From contig NW_002476379.1 in the NCBI RefSeq assembly GCF_000189635.1, positions 186,001 through 250,000 of the forward strand: 64,000 bases of DNA. The letters run 5' to 3'. This stretch comes from Tetrahymena thermophila SB210. Taxonomy: Eukaryota > Ciliophora > Oligohymenophorea > Hymenostomatida > Tetrahymenidae. Below the pieces are notes generated by a model. That model did no database searches. It was not told the origin of the DNA and was given only the letters and a program-made list of their open reading frames with translations. Below, in pieces: positions 1 to 13,478 of this stretch. Position 1 is the first letter of the stretch; the number at the start of each line of letters is the position of its first letter. The position numbers and the translations under genes were made by a program.

Positions 1-3000
1 CTTGTACCAGCAACTTCTTCTTCCATTTTACTATCTTTAGCATCAACTTTTTGTTAATAAATTGTATAATTTTTAATAAATTAAATTTAGGTAGGCAATA
101 ATTTTACTTTTGACAGCAGCTCTGGCCTTAGCCTTGTTAGTTGTTGAAAGAGTTACCTTTTCAAATTCCTTTTTATCTTTGTTGTCATCTTATTTAATTG
201 GCTCAGGGTAATCATAAGTGCTCTTCTTTGTATTAATTTTAAAGCTGAAGTCTGTAGGAATACGTAAGGTTTAATCAATACCAATTAAAGCAGAAGGAGC
301 AAAACTCAAATTAATGAAGTTAACATAAGGGAACCAGTACCAGAAATTGGTGAAAATAACCATACCAACGCAACTAGCTAATTTAGGGAAACCTTATCTA
401 TTAAAAGAAAAATATTTATTTAAATTTAAATGCTCATTAAATTTTAAATGCTTACTAAGAAGCAAGTCTAACAACTTAATTTCTTCCACCAGCCTCAATA
501 ATACCAGATGAAAGTATGGCACCCATCTTACATAAAATATCTTCGTGCTTTTTAGAATAAACGCTTTAAAGAGTCTTTTTGAATTTTTCTAATTTAGGTT
601 CAGAGTTTTAATTGGCTTATTGTAAAATAAGAGCTGTACCAATCATAGCTCCCTATCTTACAAAGTCAGTGGTGTCAGTGAGCATTGGTTCAATCATATT
701 TAAGGCTTCTTAGTATCCAGTGCCAGCGCATGCTATACCTAAAGCAATGGCAGTACCATATCTTACGTGAGGACTATAACTCATGGCTAAAAGATTCATA
801 ATTTTAGGCATTTGTTCATATTAGTTAAACATAACAAAACCTAATGCGATAACAGCTGCTCTTCTGACATCATCAGCAACATCATCAACTGCATAATGAA
901 GTAATTTTCTAATAGCTTTATTGTTGGAAGTACCAACATAAGCAAGACCAACAGTTAAGACACCACCGTATCTATTAAACAATTTTATATAAGTATATTT
1001 GCTAAAATAATTTTCAAAAATTACCTAAGAATAAAATCTTTATCAGTAAGAAGTGATTCGATAACACCGTCAGCATTTTCTTCTTATCCGAAAGAAACTA
1101 AAGCAAGAGCAAGACCAGTTGCTCTAATAATTTTTTCATGTTGTGTTTCAGAACCGAACTTCAATAATTCTGTAATTGCATTTTCATTATTTGTTCCTGC
1201 CATGATAAGACCAATAGCAAGTGCTGCAGATTCACCAGTTACTGCACTGTCGTTCATTAAAACATTCTTCAAAACTTCGAATAAGGCTTTTAATAATTTG
1301 ATTTTTTATTTTAGGCTGTATTAATACAAAAACTATAAAATTTACTTTCATCTTCAGAAGCCAAACCTGCAAGACCAAGCCCAAGACAAGCACCATGAAG
1401 AATAGGTTCTTATTTATTTTATTGAGGGTCTTTAATAATATCTGTTAAATATCTAATAGTTTCGGGATCACGTGTACCACTGTGCATAATACCTATACCA
1501 TATAATGCACCTCCATTACTGTAGTAATTAGGAGCACCTCCGGTGTTACCACCTGCTTATCCCTTGGGAAGATGACTTGCAAAAATTTATTTAGCTTATT
1601 CAGGTTTTCCAGAGTGGATCATACCTAAAGAGGCCAAAGAAGCGAATCTAGCCCACAATTAACTTTTTTAAGCCCAATCTGTTTAAATTAATAAATATAT
1701 GTAAAACTATTTTTATTAAAATTATGTCTAATTTTACCAATATTATCTTTAACGAATTAATCGTTTCCAGTTCCTGCATTCAAAATAGAATTACAGAGAA
1801 TCAAAGCAGTATGAGCAACTGATTTCTTTGAGTCAACTGCAGAATGGATTTGCTTGATGTAGAGAGGATCACTTTTATTTAAATGTTCAAGAACTTTTTA
1901 GTTAATTTCTCTTTATGTTCTACCATCTAAAATATCTATGACTGTTTTACGCTTTTCGCTGTTACTTTCCTCAATTGGTAAAGCTTGAATAACCTAATTT
2001 TAATTAAATCAAAAACGCTTTTATATTTTTTTACTGATAAAAATTTATTTTAAAAAGATAAATTCTAGGTAAGTTACCTTCTTAATAAAGCTGTAATTTT
2101 AAGTTTCACTAATTTCTGTGGCTACTTGATAGGCAAGAGGTATATTTTTGGCAAGAAGATCATCAATTAATTATGAACACTCTTCATACTTTCCTAAAGT
2201 GTGGTAGCTTAAACTTAAATTAATATATTCATGAGGAAGCAATCCTTGAGAAGCAAGTTTTTCTTTGTAAAATGAAATCAAGAGTTGCATAATTTCAATA
2301 CGATAATTTCTGCTGTTTAATGATTTAATACAAACATCATATAAGTAATTCACTAATTCACCACGCTTAGATTCTTCTGATTGGGAGAGTATTTCATTAA
2401 TTTTATCAGTTCTACGACTTTCTACTGCAATACCTAAACCGCTTTTATAATCTTAATCCCTCTAACATTTTGCAAACATACGTTCAACTATAGATTCATA
2501 TTTAGGATTTAACTTTGTGGTCTATTTATTTTTTTATAATAGATTAAAAAATAGGACATCGTTTTAAACCAGTTTAAGTAAAAAATTCATTCAAAAATAA
2601 AAAAATAAATTGATAAATAAACAGGCAAACAAAAATTTTGATTTGATTTGATTTGAATTTGCATATCTAATTATCTATCTATCTTTCAATCTTTCAATTT
2701 TTCATTCTATTTGTCTATCTTTGAATAAATTCTAATATTGTTCATTTGTTAATTAATTAATATTAATTACCTAGTCAGATTATCTATGAGTAATATATTT
2801 ATTAATGCAAGTATTAACTAAAACTTCTACAAATTATGTGTTTTCATCAACTTAAAAGTATTCTTATGATTCTAAAGCTAAGTCTAGGGCATCTTCATAT
2901 TCTTCTAAATTGAAATATACCTTAGATGCCAAGTAATAGGCCAACTATCTCTTAGGGAATGACTCATCTTCATATAAATTTTCACTATTTATTTTGTTAG

Positions 3001-3424
3001 AAGAAAAGTTATATTTTAAAAGGCAACAATATTTTATATTATAAGCAATTTTAGAACTTAAATAATTTCAGTATTATCTCACTATTTAGATCTAAAGCTA
3101 AGCAACAATTATTTATTTAAATCTTAAATATCATAAACTTATTTTCAGTTTTTAAAATATGAAGTAATTGATTATCTCTTTTGTTGGATAAATATAAATT
3201 GCTTCATCCCTTTAAAATAACGAAACTATCTAAATTCTTTTCTTTGTGCTATTTAATTTCTGTGTATTTTTATTATGAATTAATTACATATCTCCAAGAT
3301 GATCAGCTATTTCAGCCCAGTTGGTTTCTACAACAGAAACTAACTTTTCCAATCCAATAACTTTTAGCTCATTATCCTTTTCTTACAATAATTGCAAGTA
3401 CTATCTAACGCTGCTTAAACTCAT
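1..3424 (-). CDS. RPN2: 26S proteasome regulatory subunit RPN2/PSMD1 (C-terminus cut by window edge)
   Basis: Scaffold subunit of the 19S regulatory particle base. It forms a toroid of proteasome/cyclosome (PC) repeats that supports ubiquitin receptors and the ATPase ring. The start is the ATG at 3422-3424, giving MSLSSVRQYLQLLQEKDNEL, the expected RPN2 N-terminus, followed by a segment ending in [14 protein letters not shown]. The helix [20 protein letters not shown] is read near 2880-2960. PC repeats lie around 500-1650, for example the [20 protein letters not shown] segment near 1140-1205. The conserved C-terminal [13 protein letters not shown] block is near 310-350, followed by a Lys/Glu-rich linker running off the left edge. 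Several short introns interrupt it (about 390-484, 960-1025, 1280-1345, 1685-1740), all GT...AG on the minus strand. TAA/TAG are read as Gln throughout. Identification is secure; exact intron borders were judged by eye. Confidence 0.95.
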
Positions 3425-4631
3425 ATTATTCTAAATGTACTGTTCTTATCCTATAAAATGTTAGAAGAAAAAATATGAGACAACTTATTTGACCAATAAA
3501 AAAATATGCCATTATTCTAAATGTTTAATATTGTTTAAAAATTTAATTTTTTAGTACCTTTTCAGTCTTGAATATGCTTTTTCAAATCCTATTAAAGATT
3601 TTTATTTATTTATTTACTATTTTTTATTTTTTATTATAAAATTAATATTTGATTCTTTATTTATTTTTTTTTTTCGTTTTAATTGATTCAATCAATACCT
3701 TCCTTCATTCTTCTTGTTAATATCTTGATTCTATTGCAGATAAATAAATAAAGTAGTAGAAACATCACTTTCAAAAACAAATATCTTAATTAATTAAAAA
3801 AAATTATTTAAAAAAGATTCATTCTGATCTGTTAATGTTTTCTCTCTAATCTCATTGAAAATCAATGGAATAGTGTATTTAACATACAAGAGAATAGCAA
3901 GCTCAGTTTGTTAATTTATATATAATCTTCTTAGCATGATTCTGCTCATTATTTTGATTTCTAATATAAAATTTTAAGAGTAAAAATTTTAACATCTTCA
4001 ATCTTTTGAAAATATATTTTTTGTTTTGTTGGCTTAAAATATATTTTTTATTTTTATAAGAAATATTAAATTTAAAAAGGCAATCAAATTTTAATAATTC
4101 TACTTTGATATCTGAATTTAAAGAATTTTACAATTTTATAAATTAAACAAGTCAAAAATTTGAAAGTATTTGATAAATACTAGTAGGATATATTGAATGT
4201 GTAGGTGGAAAAATATTACAACAAAAAACAATAAGCAAATTATCAATTTTTTATTAATATAGATAGATATAAAGATAAGAGGAATTATGTACAAAGTGTC
4301 TTTCATATTTAGATAGACCAAAGGTTAGGTTTTATTAATATGTTGGCTAGTTTTATTTGAAGAATTAAAAAAATATTAAATTATTTTTATTAATTGATTT
4401 ATTTTTGAAAGTGCTAATTCATCTAAGTAGCTGTTATTAATTTGTTTATTTATTTATTTATTAATTTAATCTATAAAATCCTTTTTCTAAGAAATGAACC
4501 AAAATTATAAGTTGAAATAAATTAATTAATAATTTCTCATATTTTTGTTATTGTTCTTGTTGTTAAAAATGTCAGTTAAATTTAAGTTGAATTTTTAAAG
4601 TTTATTTTTATTGTTGTTAATTATGCATAAA
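3425..4631. other. Intergenic, RPN2 upstream region
   Basis: This is the gap between the RPN2 start and the stop of the next minus-strand gene. Apart from the uncertain coding-like segment at 3690-3949 it is AT-rich sequence with homopolymer and TTTA/ATTT runs. It must hold the RPN2 promoter and the 3' end of the coiled-coil gene, but no specific regulatory site stands out. Confidence 0.5.
3690..3949 (-). pseudogene. Possible small or broken coding segment upstream of RPN2
   Basis: Two blocks with Tetrahymena-like codon choice lie here in different frames. The first starts at an ATG (3947-3949), reads MSRIMLRRLYINQQTEL and continues about 46 codons to 3812. The second, about 3695-3765, reads DVSTTLFIYLQQNQDINKKN and ends at a plausible donor. 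No GT donor exists between them that would bring them into phase, so either the segment carries a frameshift or only one block is real. An alternative is that the second block and two small downstream AG-bounded pieces near 3430-3590 are spliced 5' leader of RPN2. No family is recognised. The plus strand is also open here, which weakens the case. Confidence 0.25.
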
Positions 4632-7015
4632 TCATTTGAGATTATAGCTAGCCTACTACTTACTATTATTCATTTTACTATAGGCATCTAGGCTTTAGCT
4701 TCTATGGCTATCTTACTTCGACTACTTCAAGGGTGAGTTTTTAGCTTATTGCACTTTATAAACATTTTAAGGATTTAAAGTATAGATATTGTACTCCTTT
4801 TATATTTTGGAATTATCGTTGCTTGATTCTTTAACTTTACTTCTACTTTTGCTTCTAGATAAAGCTCTTTAAGTTTAGGACTAAGACAAAGTATTGTTAT
4901 TACTACTGTTATTGTGATAAAGATTACTTAAGTTGTTTGAACTGTTATTTGCATTGCTATTCTTACTGCTTCCATTATTTTATATTGTTTGGTTTATCTT
5001 TTACTGTATCCTGTTCAGAACTTATTAGCTTTAGACTTACTTGATTATTTATTGTTGCTAAATTTGCTTAATAAGATTTTGCTATTAGTTTTAACTGCTA
5101 GATGGCTGAGATCCTTTTGATGCATGAGTACTGTTTCCTCTGCTTGAATTTTAATTTTTCTAGCTTTTGTTTAGATCTATAAAAGATTTTGATTTGGCAC
5201 TGTCTCCATATATTTTTTTCAATACGGCCTTCTGTTAATTAGCAAAAAAAAGTTAATTAAAATTAAAAAAAATAATTTAATTACATCTCCCTTATCAAAT
5301 AAGTATTTTTCCATAATCCTTTTATTATCTTCCTTTATATTTGTTGAAGAGCGATTATTTTAGGATGATGAAGATGAAGGTTTATAATTAGAGTTTCCAA
5401 GTAAGTATGCAAGAGCATCTTATGAATAAGTATTTGAAGGTTATGTATTTTGGCTACCATTCATGTTGTATTAGTGACTACTACTAGTAGATTTCAAAGC
5501 ATTAGAGTTTTAACCAGTTGAATGATTTATATTATGATAAGGTTCTGTTTTGAGGCGATTAGCGTTATTTTCTAGCTATTTCATTACTTCTCTTTAAGTG
5601 TTAGAACCCTCGTCATTATTTACACCTGAGTTTAATGTACTAACACTTCTCTTACTTCTCTTATTTTGTAAAGATTACTAATTAGTACCTAATTATTATG
5701 GATTTACTTATTGCTTTTAAGAACTGTTTTCGCTTGAAGATGGATGTGCAGACTAATTCTGATTATTTTGTATCAAATTTTTGTGAGAATTTCCACCACT
5801 TGATGGCATAGCCCCACTTAAACTACTTTACTCTCCATAATGATTGCTATTAATTTGTTAATTATGATCAACAGAGTCTCTAATAGATCCTCTATTGTTA
5901 TGTAAAGGAATTTTAGCTAATTTATTCAAAGAAGAGCTACTTTAGTGAAGTAGCTACTATTGCTATTTATCAACTTATTCCTCTAGTTCTTTGATTTTCT
6001 TTTTCAATTAATCAATTTTATCATCTCTCTATCTATTCAAACCTATAAGCTCTTCGTTTGTCTATGTCATTTTCTTTATATTTTTAAAAGGTTGTTAAGT
6101 AATTGTTTAATAATTTTTGAATATATTTTATTTTGTAAAATTTACATTTAATTATAATTTAAGTTCTTCGTTTTGCTTTTCTAGCACTTCTAAATCCCTT
6201 TCAACAAATTCAAGTCTTTCTTGAGCTGTCTCTGCATAAATTTTTAATTACTGTTCAATTCGAATATGATTACGGCACTCTGCTTCCATTTTTTGAAGCA
6301 TTCCTTCATATTCATTCATGTATTCTTCATCAGGTTTGATGAGCTATTGCATTTTAGCTTCCATTTCAAGTTTACACTTAGTAAGATAATTAATTATTTG
6401 TTTGATATACTAAGCTAACTCAGGCACTTCAATCAATTCCATTTCTTCTTTTTCATAATCAAGAGGGATCACTTTAGTAAGATAATCGACTGAGTTCTTT
6501 GGTTTTAAATAAAAAGTAAGATTAGAAAGTTTGTTTTGTTGGTAAATCAAAAATTATTTTAATCCTTTTTTGTTGTTTTTAAGAGCTTTTATTTAACAAA
6601 ATTAAATATTTTTGAAAATTTGAATAAATTTGCTGAAGAGTAAAAAATAAGATGGTAAATATAAGGAGATAATTATTTTCCATGCTTTCATCCAAATAAA
6701 TATAAAAACTTTAACTTAAAACTAAGAAAAAAGTACCTCATCTAATCTTTTTCTGCAGTAAAATAAAATGTCAGCTAATTGTTATCCTAAAGTGTTAGTT
6801 GTCTGATTGAAACTTGAATTAATTAAATCCTAATTTAATTTGGATATAGAGCTTTTATGGTTAAAAGCACTCAAAATGTCGTTTGGGGATCCATTATTAT
6901 CTTTGTTTTAAGCACTCTTAACTTATGACTTTTAAGTAGCACCTTTGGATAAATTATCTTTTAATATCTCCTAATTTGAGTCAGATTGTAGTGAAGGTAT
7001 ATTTTGAGTATTCAT
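4632..7015 (-). CDS. Coiled-coil protein with Ser/Asn/Gln-rich low-complexity tail
   Basis: The start ATG is at 7013-7015 (MNTQNIPSLQSDSNQEILKD) and the TGA is at 4632-4634. The first exon ends at a clean donor near 6736 after the conserved-looking block ADILFYCRKRLDE. The middle third (about 6470-6000) is strongly helical. It contains EYEGMLQKMEAECRNHIRIE and then EQQLKIYAETAQERLEFVER, typical of a long parallel coiled coil with a charged, conserved NHIRIEQQ core. From about 5950 to the stop the protein is low complexity, rich in Ser, Asn and Gln, with SRSKSRSK near the end. At least three short introns are present (about 6560-6736, 6070-6157, 5225-5287). There is no signal peptide, membrane segment or enzymatic motif. 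A cytoskeletal or basal-body scaffold would fit the architecture, but that is inference and the family is not named. Confidence 0.85.
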
Positions 7016-8977
7016 ATTTAAAGTATTTTTATTTTATATCTTGTACTAGTATTTGAATGACCTGGACTAAACTATGTTTTACCTTTAGAAAAAATAAATA
7101 TTCTTGGCTATAGAAATGGTTTTTTAGTATCAGTGTTTTATTGTCTTAACTAGCTAGCTATTTATCTTAACCAATGTTTGTTTCTTTACAGTTATTCTAA
7201 ATTTTCTTATTTATTGCAAGCAATAAGAATATAATATTAATTAATTACTAATTTTGCTTCCTATATTTTGATGGATTTCTTTAATTATTATAAATATTGT
7301 TAAAGGCTTTTTTTCTTTTAGTAATGTTCTTTGCATTTAGTTTTTGATTTTTGCATTTTTATTTGATTTGTTTGTTTGATAAAATTTCATTTCAGAGACT
7401 ATAAATTAAATGATTGTTATTTCTCATCAACTAATTTTTTAATTTGTATTTATTTCCTCAATTTTTGGAGAGTGAACAACATATGTGAATCATAACTTAA
7501 TTTCATTGTTTATAGTTAGTTAAATAATTTATGATGAATAATCAATGAATGATATTCTCCATAACTTAGTTATATCTCAAATATATATTATATCTGTAAC
7601 AATAAACAAATCCTAAAAAATAAAAATAATCGTATGATGTTTTAAACTGTTAACAGAGTTTCTTACTAAGCAAAAAAGTTCAATTTTTTACATGTTTTAA
7701 AATTATTTTATAAAATTAAAATGCGTTGAAACATTTAATTTTTCTCTATAATTTCAGTTGTAAAAGGCAGTTTGAATAAATATTAATTATAAATTTTTTA
7801 ATGATTAATAATAACACTTAAGATCTTATTTTATAAAGTCAATTTTCCCTTTTCATAAAAATTTCAATAAATATGATATTAAAATTTATTTATCTGTCAT
7901 AAAGTAATTAATTTGATTTATGATATTGCTCTAATTAAATTATAGCTTTTTGCATTCTTTATTGAATTAATATTAAAAAAATATATCACCAAAAATATAA
8001 TTTTACTTTTTTATCCTAGGCTAAAAATTTTATACATTAAAATATAAAAATAAATAGTTTTTTTTAAAATCATTAAAAATTTTTAATTGTAAGAATTACA
8101 TTAAAATAAAACAAAAATGGGCAATATTAAAATTTTTTTTATTTACGAAACCTAAATTTACTAATTTTAGAACTAACATAATACAAAAACTAATTAAAAA
8201 AATTAACTTAAAATGAAAAATAGATTTAAATATTTTTCAAAATAACCTCTAATTAATCTAAGAAATACTCATCTAAAAATATTAATTTAAATATTATTTG
8301 AATAAATTTTTTCTTTGAAAAACAATGAGTTTTTATTTTTATTTAAGTTTGCACTTAAGCAATAAATATATGTTCCTTTTTCTTTTGAAATTTTATTTGA
8401 AACAATTATTTTTTTGAAAATATTCAAATAAGTAAACTTTAAGTTTATTTCTAGCCACAGTTTCATTTTCTAAAAATTTTAATTTTAATTTTATTAAGGT
8501 ATTCTGTAAGTAAAAAAATACCAATGCTAATACTTTTTAGTAGAATATCAAAATAGAATATTTCTTAAATTACAAATAAGTATTTATATTAAATATTATA
8601 AAAATAATTATTTAAATCATTAAACAAGTTCTAAAAAAATATTAAAGGTATCAATTATCAATTATTTAAATTAAAAGCAAATATTTGAATTTCAATTATT
8701 TTTTTTAATTAATTTATTAAAAACATGTATTTTATTTAATTAATATAAATAAATATTTTTTTAGTAAAATTTTATGAGTTAGTTTATGTTAAAAATGAAT
8801 TTAAATTTAAATAAATTATATATAAAATTTTGAATAGTATTGAAAAAATTAGAATCAAAAAACTGATTTAAAAAACGTTTTATCCATTAGCTTAATTTTA
8901 TAATACTAATTTAAGTATACAATTAAATATTTCTATACTTTAAGAAATTAATTAAATATTTGTTTAAATAAATCTTT
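7016..8977. other. Intergenic, nothing recognised
   Basis: About 2 kb of extremely AT-rich sequence between the coiled-coil gene start and the DENR stop. Only short direct A/T repeats and homopolymers are visible. Frames without TGA occur by chance here because only one stop codon exists, and none shows coding-like codon use. Confidence 0.6.
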
Positions 8978-10049
8978 TCATTTCTTTCCAGGGACTCCTT
9001 CTTTTTTGTACACAAATACATTTGAATTAATCTTTTTTTAATTTAAATATCATATGTTAATATGCTTTTTTAATTATTTAATTTACATGCTTCCATTCCT
9101 TGCAAATGAAATCAGCAATAACATCATCTACTTCTCCTTAAATTTCAACTTCTTCACCTTCTTCCTTAGCACCACAGGCGAATTTATGTCTGAATCTTTT
9201 AGCAGCTTCCTTTAAACTAACACCTTTTATTTTATTTTGTCAATTCATATAATTAATAGAAGCAAGAGAATAATGTTTACCGTATTTGCTTAATCCAGTA
9301 ACAACAGTGACGAATTTTTTGAATTTTCTTCTAGTTGTTAAAATTGTAATCTTATTGTCACCGCCAGATAATTACATCTTTTTATATATTAGATTTGCTT
9401 AAAAACAATATTCACAATGTTTTTTTGATAAATAATCTTATTGAATAATTGCATTTTACCATCAACTTAGCATTCTACTTTTACTTTTAGATTTCTAAAT
9501 ATTTATAAAATCATAAAATAAATTAATGTGCTTAAATTAAAATTATTATTTGTATTTTACCTAATTTTTCTAATTATTCAGGGGTCAGATCTTTTAATTC
9601 AACTTATTCCTTTTATTCCTCAGCTTAAGGCTTTTCAATTTCTTTTTTTTCTTCTTTGGGTTGTTCTCCTTCCTTAGGAGCGCCTTCTTATTGCTACTTT
9701 TCCTATTCTTTAGCTTTTTATTCAGGTTCAACGTAGAATTTAACAAATAATGCAGGGTTATTTATTTTTAACCATTCTTAGCATTTTCTAGCTTTGGTGT
9801 TTGACTAGTACATGCAGTACTCAGGAGGAAGTGAACAAACTAGAATAGTAATAATTAATTTTAAATAAATGATATGTTTAAAATATAAATTAAATGATAG
9901 TGAATGTAGATTATTTAGAGGAAAAACACATAATTTAGTAAATTACTTTGGCAATATTAAACAACTTTCTTAGGAATCTTAACAATTTCTCTTTCTTGTT
10001 CTTCGCCTTCTTCACCTGCAGGTACTATAACTTCCTTATCTTCAGCCAT
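8978..10049 (-). CDS. DENR: Density-regul​ated protein DENR/Tma22 (SUI1-domain translation factor)
   Basis: DENR pairs with MCT-1 to eject deacylated tRNA and mRNA from 40S subunits and to promote reinitiation. The start ATG is at 10047-10049 (MAEDKEVIVPAGEEGEEQER). The N-terminal zinc-binding segment is split by an intron (about 9840-9930) and reads VVQYC, then CSLPPEYCMY, then KCQEWL, keeping the family's Cys spacing. A Glu/Lys/Gln-rich linker follows. The SUI1/eIF1-like fold follows at about 9380-9000: KITILTTRRKFKKFVTVVTG, then, after a short intron, GVSLKEAAKRFRHKFACGAK and GEVDDVIADFICKEW. The last exon only makes sense after removing an intron beginning right after WKH, which gives INSNVFVYKKEGVPGKK and the TGA at 8978-8980. 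This matches the family's WPHI...VGKK-type tail. The gene is complete. Confidence 0.92.
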
Positions 10050-11843
10050 TTGCTTTTTCTTTTAAATAATTGTATTCTTTTAATTAAACTTATTTTTTGA
10101 TAGAAACTTTGTATAATTTTTACTATATAATGTCTTTTCTATTAGTTGATTTAACAAAAAATCTATCTTTCTTTATTTGTAAGATTTATTCTTTTTATAG
10201 AATAAGTAGTGAATTTATTGCTAGGAGATATGAATTAATTCTTAATAAAAATTCTTTAGAAAATTTACTTTAATCCAAATAATTTAGCTTTTTAATTCAT
10301 AAAAAACAAACAGAAACCACCAACTTAAATATATATTGATCAGCTACTAACTATATTTTATTTTAAATTTTATATCATTTTTATTTTTTTTTTGTTTTTA
10401 AAATTATTTTTTTGTTTTACATTTAAAATTCACTTTTTATTTTTTTTTTTTTAGATTATTTTTTGTATTGAATGATTAATTTTCATATTATTTAAATTAT
10501 AAACATATTTTTATTGTTAGGTTTTTTGTTAATTTAATTATCAATATTATTTTTTTTATAAAAAGAAAGGTTTTATTATTAGGATTTAATATAATTTTAT
10601 AGGGTAAAGTAAACGATTTAATTAAGTGCCAAGATATTAGATTTTAGGTATTATTTGAAAGAAAGAAGATTTGATTTATCGCATATCGATTTATTCGAAT
10701 TGATAATATTTATGTCTAATACTTTTTTGATATTTCCAATTAATTTCTTATAACTAACTATTTCGGCTGAGAAAATGTAATAAACGAATTTCATTATGTA
10801 TTTGATTATGTTAAAAACTAAGTAGTAATTCCATTTGCAGATTTTTTAGATTAAAAACTTGAAATTCTTATTTATACCATTTTCTTTCTTTATTCTTAAT
10901 TTTTATTAATTTTTGTGATTTTTTTTTTCTTAAACAAATATTAAAAATTTTCAAACTCTCTTAACCGTTAATACCTTTAAGAAATCTTTTTAATTATCTG
11001 ATAAATTAATTGGAATAATTTAATTATTAATTAATAATTTATTTTTAATTGAATGCTACTTATCAATTCAATAATAATAAATATGTTCATGCAACTATTC
11101 AATCCTTCAGAAAAAAATTATTTTTCTAAAGATTTTTTAACAGGAATTTAAATTTTAACTACTATTTTTAAATCTTATATTTGTTTCTTGTTATTTTATA
11201 AAAAAATTTATAATTTTATTTAAATATGGGTTTTTAATTCAACAGAAATTAATTTTACAATTTATTTTTTCATTAAAAATATTAACAATTTAATTTTACA
11301 GAAAAAATTATAAATACCATAATAAAGTTCAAATTTTCTGGCATTCTCTTTCTTTTTGAATATTAATCTGAAAAAATGATTGAAGGATGACTCAAATAAT
11401 TTTAAAGATCAACTTTTATTTTATAACTTTTACTCAAAGCTTGTTGTTTTTTTTCAATAAATTATCTTTTTATTTGAAGAGTTTCTATATATTTAAAATT
11501 TCATTCTATAATAGTTTATTGATTAGTAATTTTAAAAATATAAAACTGTAAATACCAGACAGACAAAATTTTCTGCTTTTTTCTTTATTTTTAAATATTG
11601 TTCTTAAAAGAAGCTTGAAATGAATATTTCGAAATATCATTATTAGTGAAATAAATATATTAGTAACTTTTTTCATTAAATGAATTAAATTACAAAATTT
11701 ATGGATAAATTTCAACAAATATACAGTATTATTAATGGATAAAATAAAAATTAATTGAATTTATTTTAAATTAGTAATTATTAATTTCATTAGGAGTATT
11801 TTTAACAAAATGAAACAAATTTTGTTAAAAAAAATAGATAAAA
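10050..11843. other. Intergenic between DENR start and LRR gene stop
   Basis: About 1.8 kb of AT-rich DNA. Two stretches of roughly 80 bases, near 11311-11389 and 11550-11630, resemble each other (both begin aaatacca and share an aaattttctg core). A minus-strand open stretch near 10610-10800 has an LRR-like Leu/Ile/Asn texture. These could be decayed relatives of the adjacent LRR gene, but the evidence is too thin for a gene call. Confidence 0.5.
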
Positions 11844-13478
11844 TCATTTATAATAGTTAATTATTTTATAATTTCTAAAGTTAATATCCTTTTAAACAGA
11901 ATATTTCATCTATTCAAATGAGACATTTTCTATAAAAGGATCACTTTCCTGATCAAAACTGATTTAAGGTTATTAAATTTAAACATATTAGAAAGCTATA
12001 TCTAATAAATAATCTACTCTCATTGAATTTTTCTAAGAGTATTATTTCAGAATTTAAAGTAAATAAAAATACTTTTTCTTTTGTTTCATTAGAAATTCAA
12101 GCACCATTAGAGGGTAGTTCTTTTAAAGAGTCCTATTCTTAGGACCCATTAAAATAAGAGTTTAGATTAGGTTAAAATCTCTTAATTCATGGATGAATAT
12201 ATTACAATCATCATAGATACTCCACCCATCAAAATTAATCCTTAGTGATTTCAAAGTTTTTGAGCAATTTTCTTTTAGAGACTTTAAAAAAAAAGAAAAT
12301 AAATGAATATCTTACTATTTACTTAGTTGTATTTAAGTATTTTTCCATCTTTCTAAATCTAAAGTCAAAGATTATAATCCGTCTATGCATAAACAAGAAA
12401 AAAAATCTCTAAATGTTTCTTCTGAAGCATTAAGAGATCCTCCAAATCTTAAGTCTATTTCTTTTATATTATTCTCTCTTGAGAGTGCTTTCGATAGTTC
12501 TTTAAGAAATTCTAATTCTTCAACTTCATTTACATTATTTATTTTGTATTGAAAACCTTTAGCCCTTAATTTAAGCACAATTAATTAAGGAATTAAAGTT
12601 TATAAAGAATGGAGGAAGTTTAGAGAATGGTACATATACAATACTTGAGACGATTCTTCTACTTTATTTTCATTAATTTGAAATTCTTTTAAGGTTGTAG
12701 GATAATATCTAATATTATCTAAAACCGCTTTTATTTTCGAATCATAGCAATAAGAGTTCTCTTTTTTTATTTAAAGTGAAAGACTTTCTAAGTTCTCACT
12801 TTTTTCAATAAGTTAAGCTAAGCTTTCAAAATCTCCATTATTTTCAATCCCTTAAAGTTTAAGTTCAAAATGTTTTGCTGTTTGCAATATAGATTTTAGA
12901 TACTTAAATCCTTATGTTTATCTATTTTCTACAGTTAATGAAAAGTATTATACATTCTTGAAGTTTGTAAATTATTATAATTAAAATGGAAAGTTTGCAT
13001 AAATGCTAAGAACGATCTTTTTTATATTTTAATTTATCCTTGTAAATAGATTATTTATCAAACCACTTATATGATCAAATTTTAAATTTAAGCTTTCAAG
13101 TTAAGGAAAAGATTTTTAAATACATTTTAAGAATTAGTAATCTTACGGATACTAAATGTTGCTAAAATTGTACTCAATTTAAAGATGAACTAAGTTACAA
13201 TAGTGGGTCATACCTTCGAGTATCAAAGAGTATGAAATTAATTAGTTGTAATAGTAATTTGTCCTTAAATACAACCTTTTAGCAGTAGAGCCGTATGGTA
13301 AATATTTGCAAAAATCAAAGTTATTTACATGAAATTCTTCAATTTAGCTTAAATTCCATTAGCCTTAATCGTAGTCTTCTTCTATTTTTTTTATAAAATC
13401 TTCTTACCCAACAAAAACGAGCTTTTCTTATTCCTTTGGTTTATAGAATATACCAGATATATCTTATATTTTTTCCAT
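11844..13478 (-). CDS. Leucine-rich-repeat protein (RNI-like), function unknown
   Basis: The start ATG is at 13476-13478 (MEKIQDISGIFYKPKEQEKL) and the TGA is at 11844-11846. The body is an irregular series of leucine-rich repeats with the ciliate texture of L..L.L....N....: for example KRLYLRTNYYYNQLISYSL near 13230-13290, FPQLESLNLKFDHISGLINN near 13040-13110, NLESLSLQIKKEN near 12760-12800, and IKEIDLRFGGSLNASEE near 12420-12470. Two introns are evident (about 12580-12640 and 12290-12340), both with GT...AG ends. There is no signal peptide, F-box or kinase domain in the part read. Tetrahymena carries large families of such orphan LRR proteins. A protein-binding scaffold role is the only safe inference. 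Confidence 0.8.

Noticed and set aside
11506-11718. 70-residue minus-strand frame in the DENR-LRR gap
   Set aside because: Codon use and composition match surrounding non-coding A/T DNA; no homology recognised.
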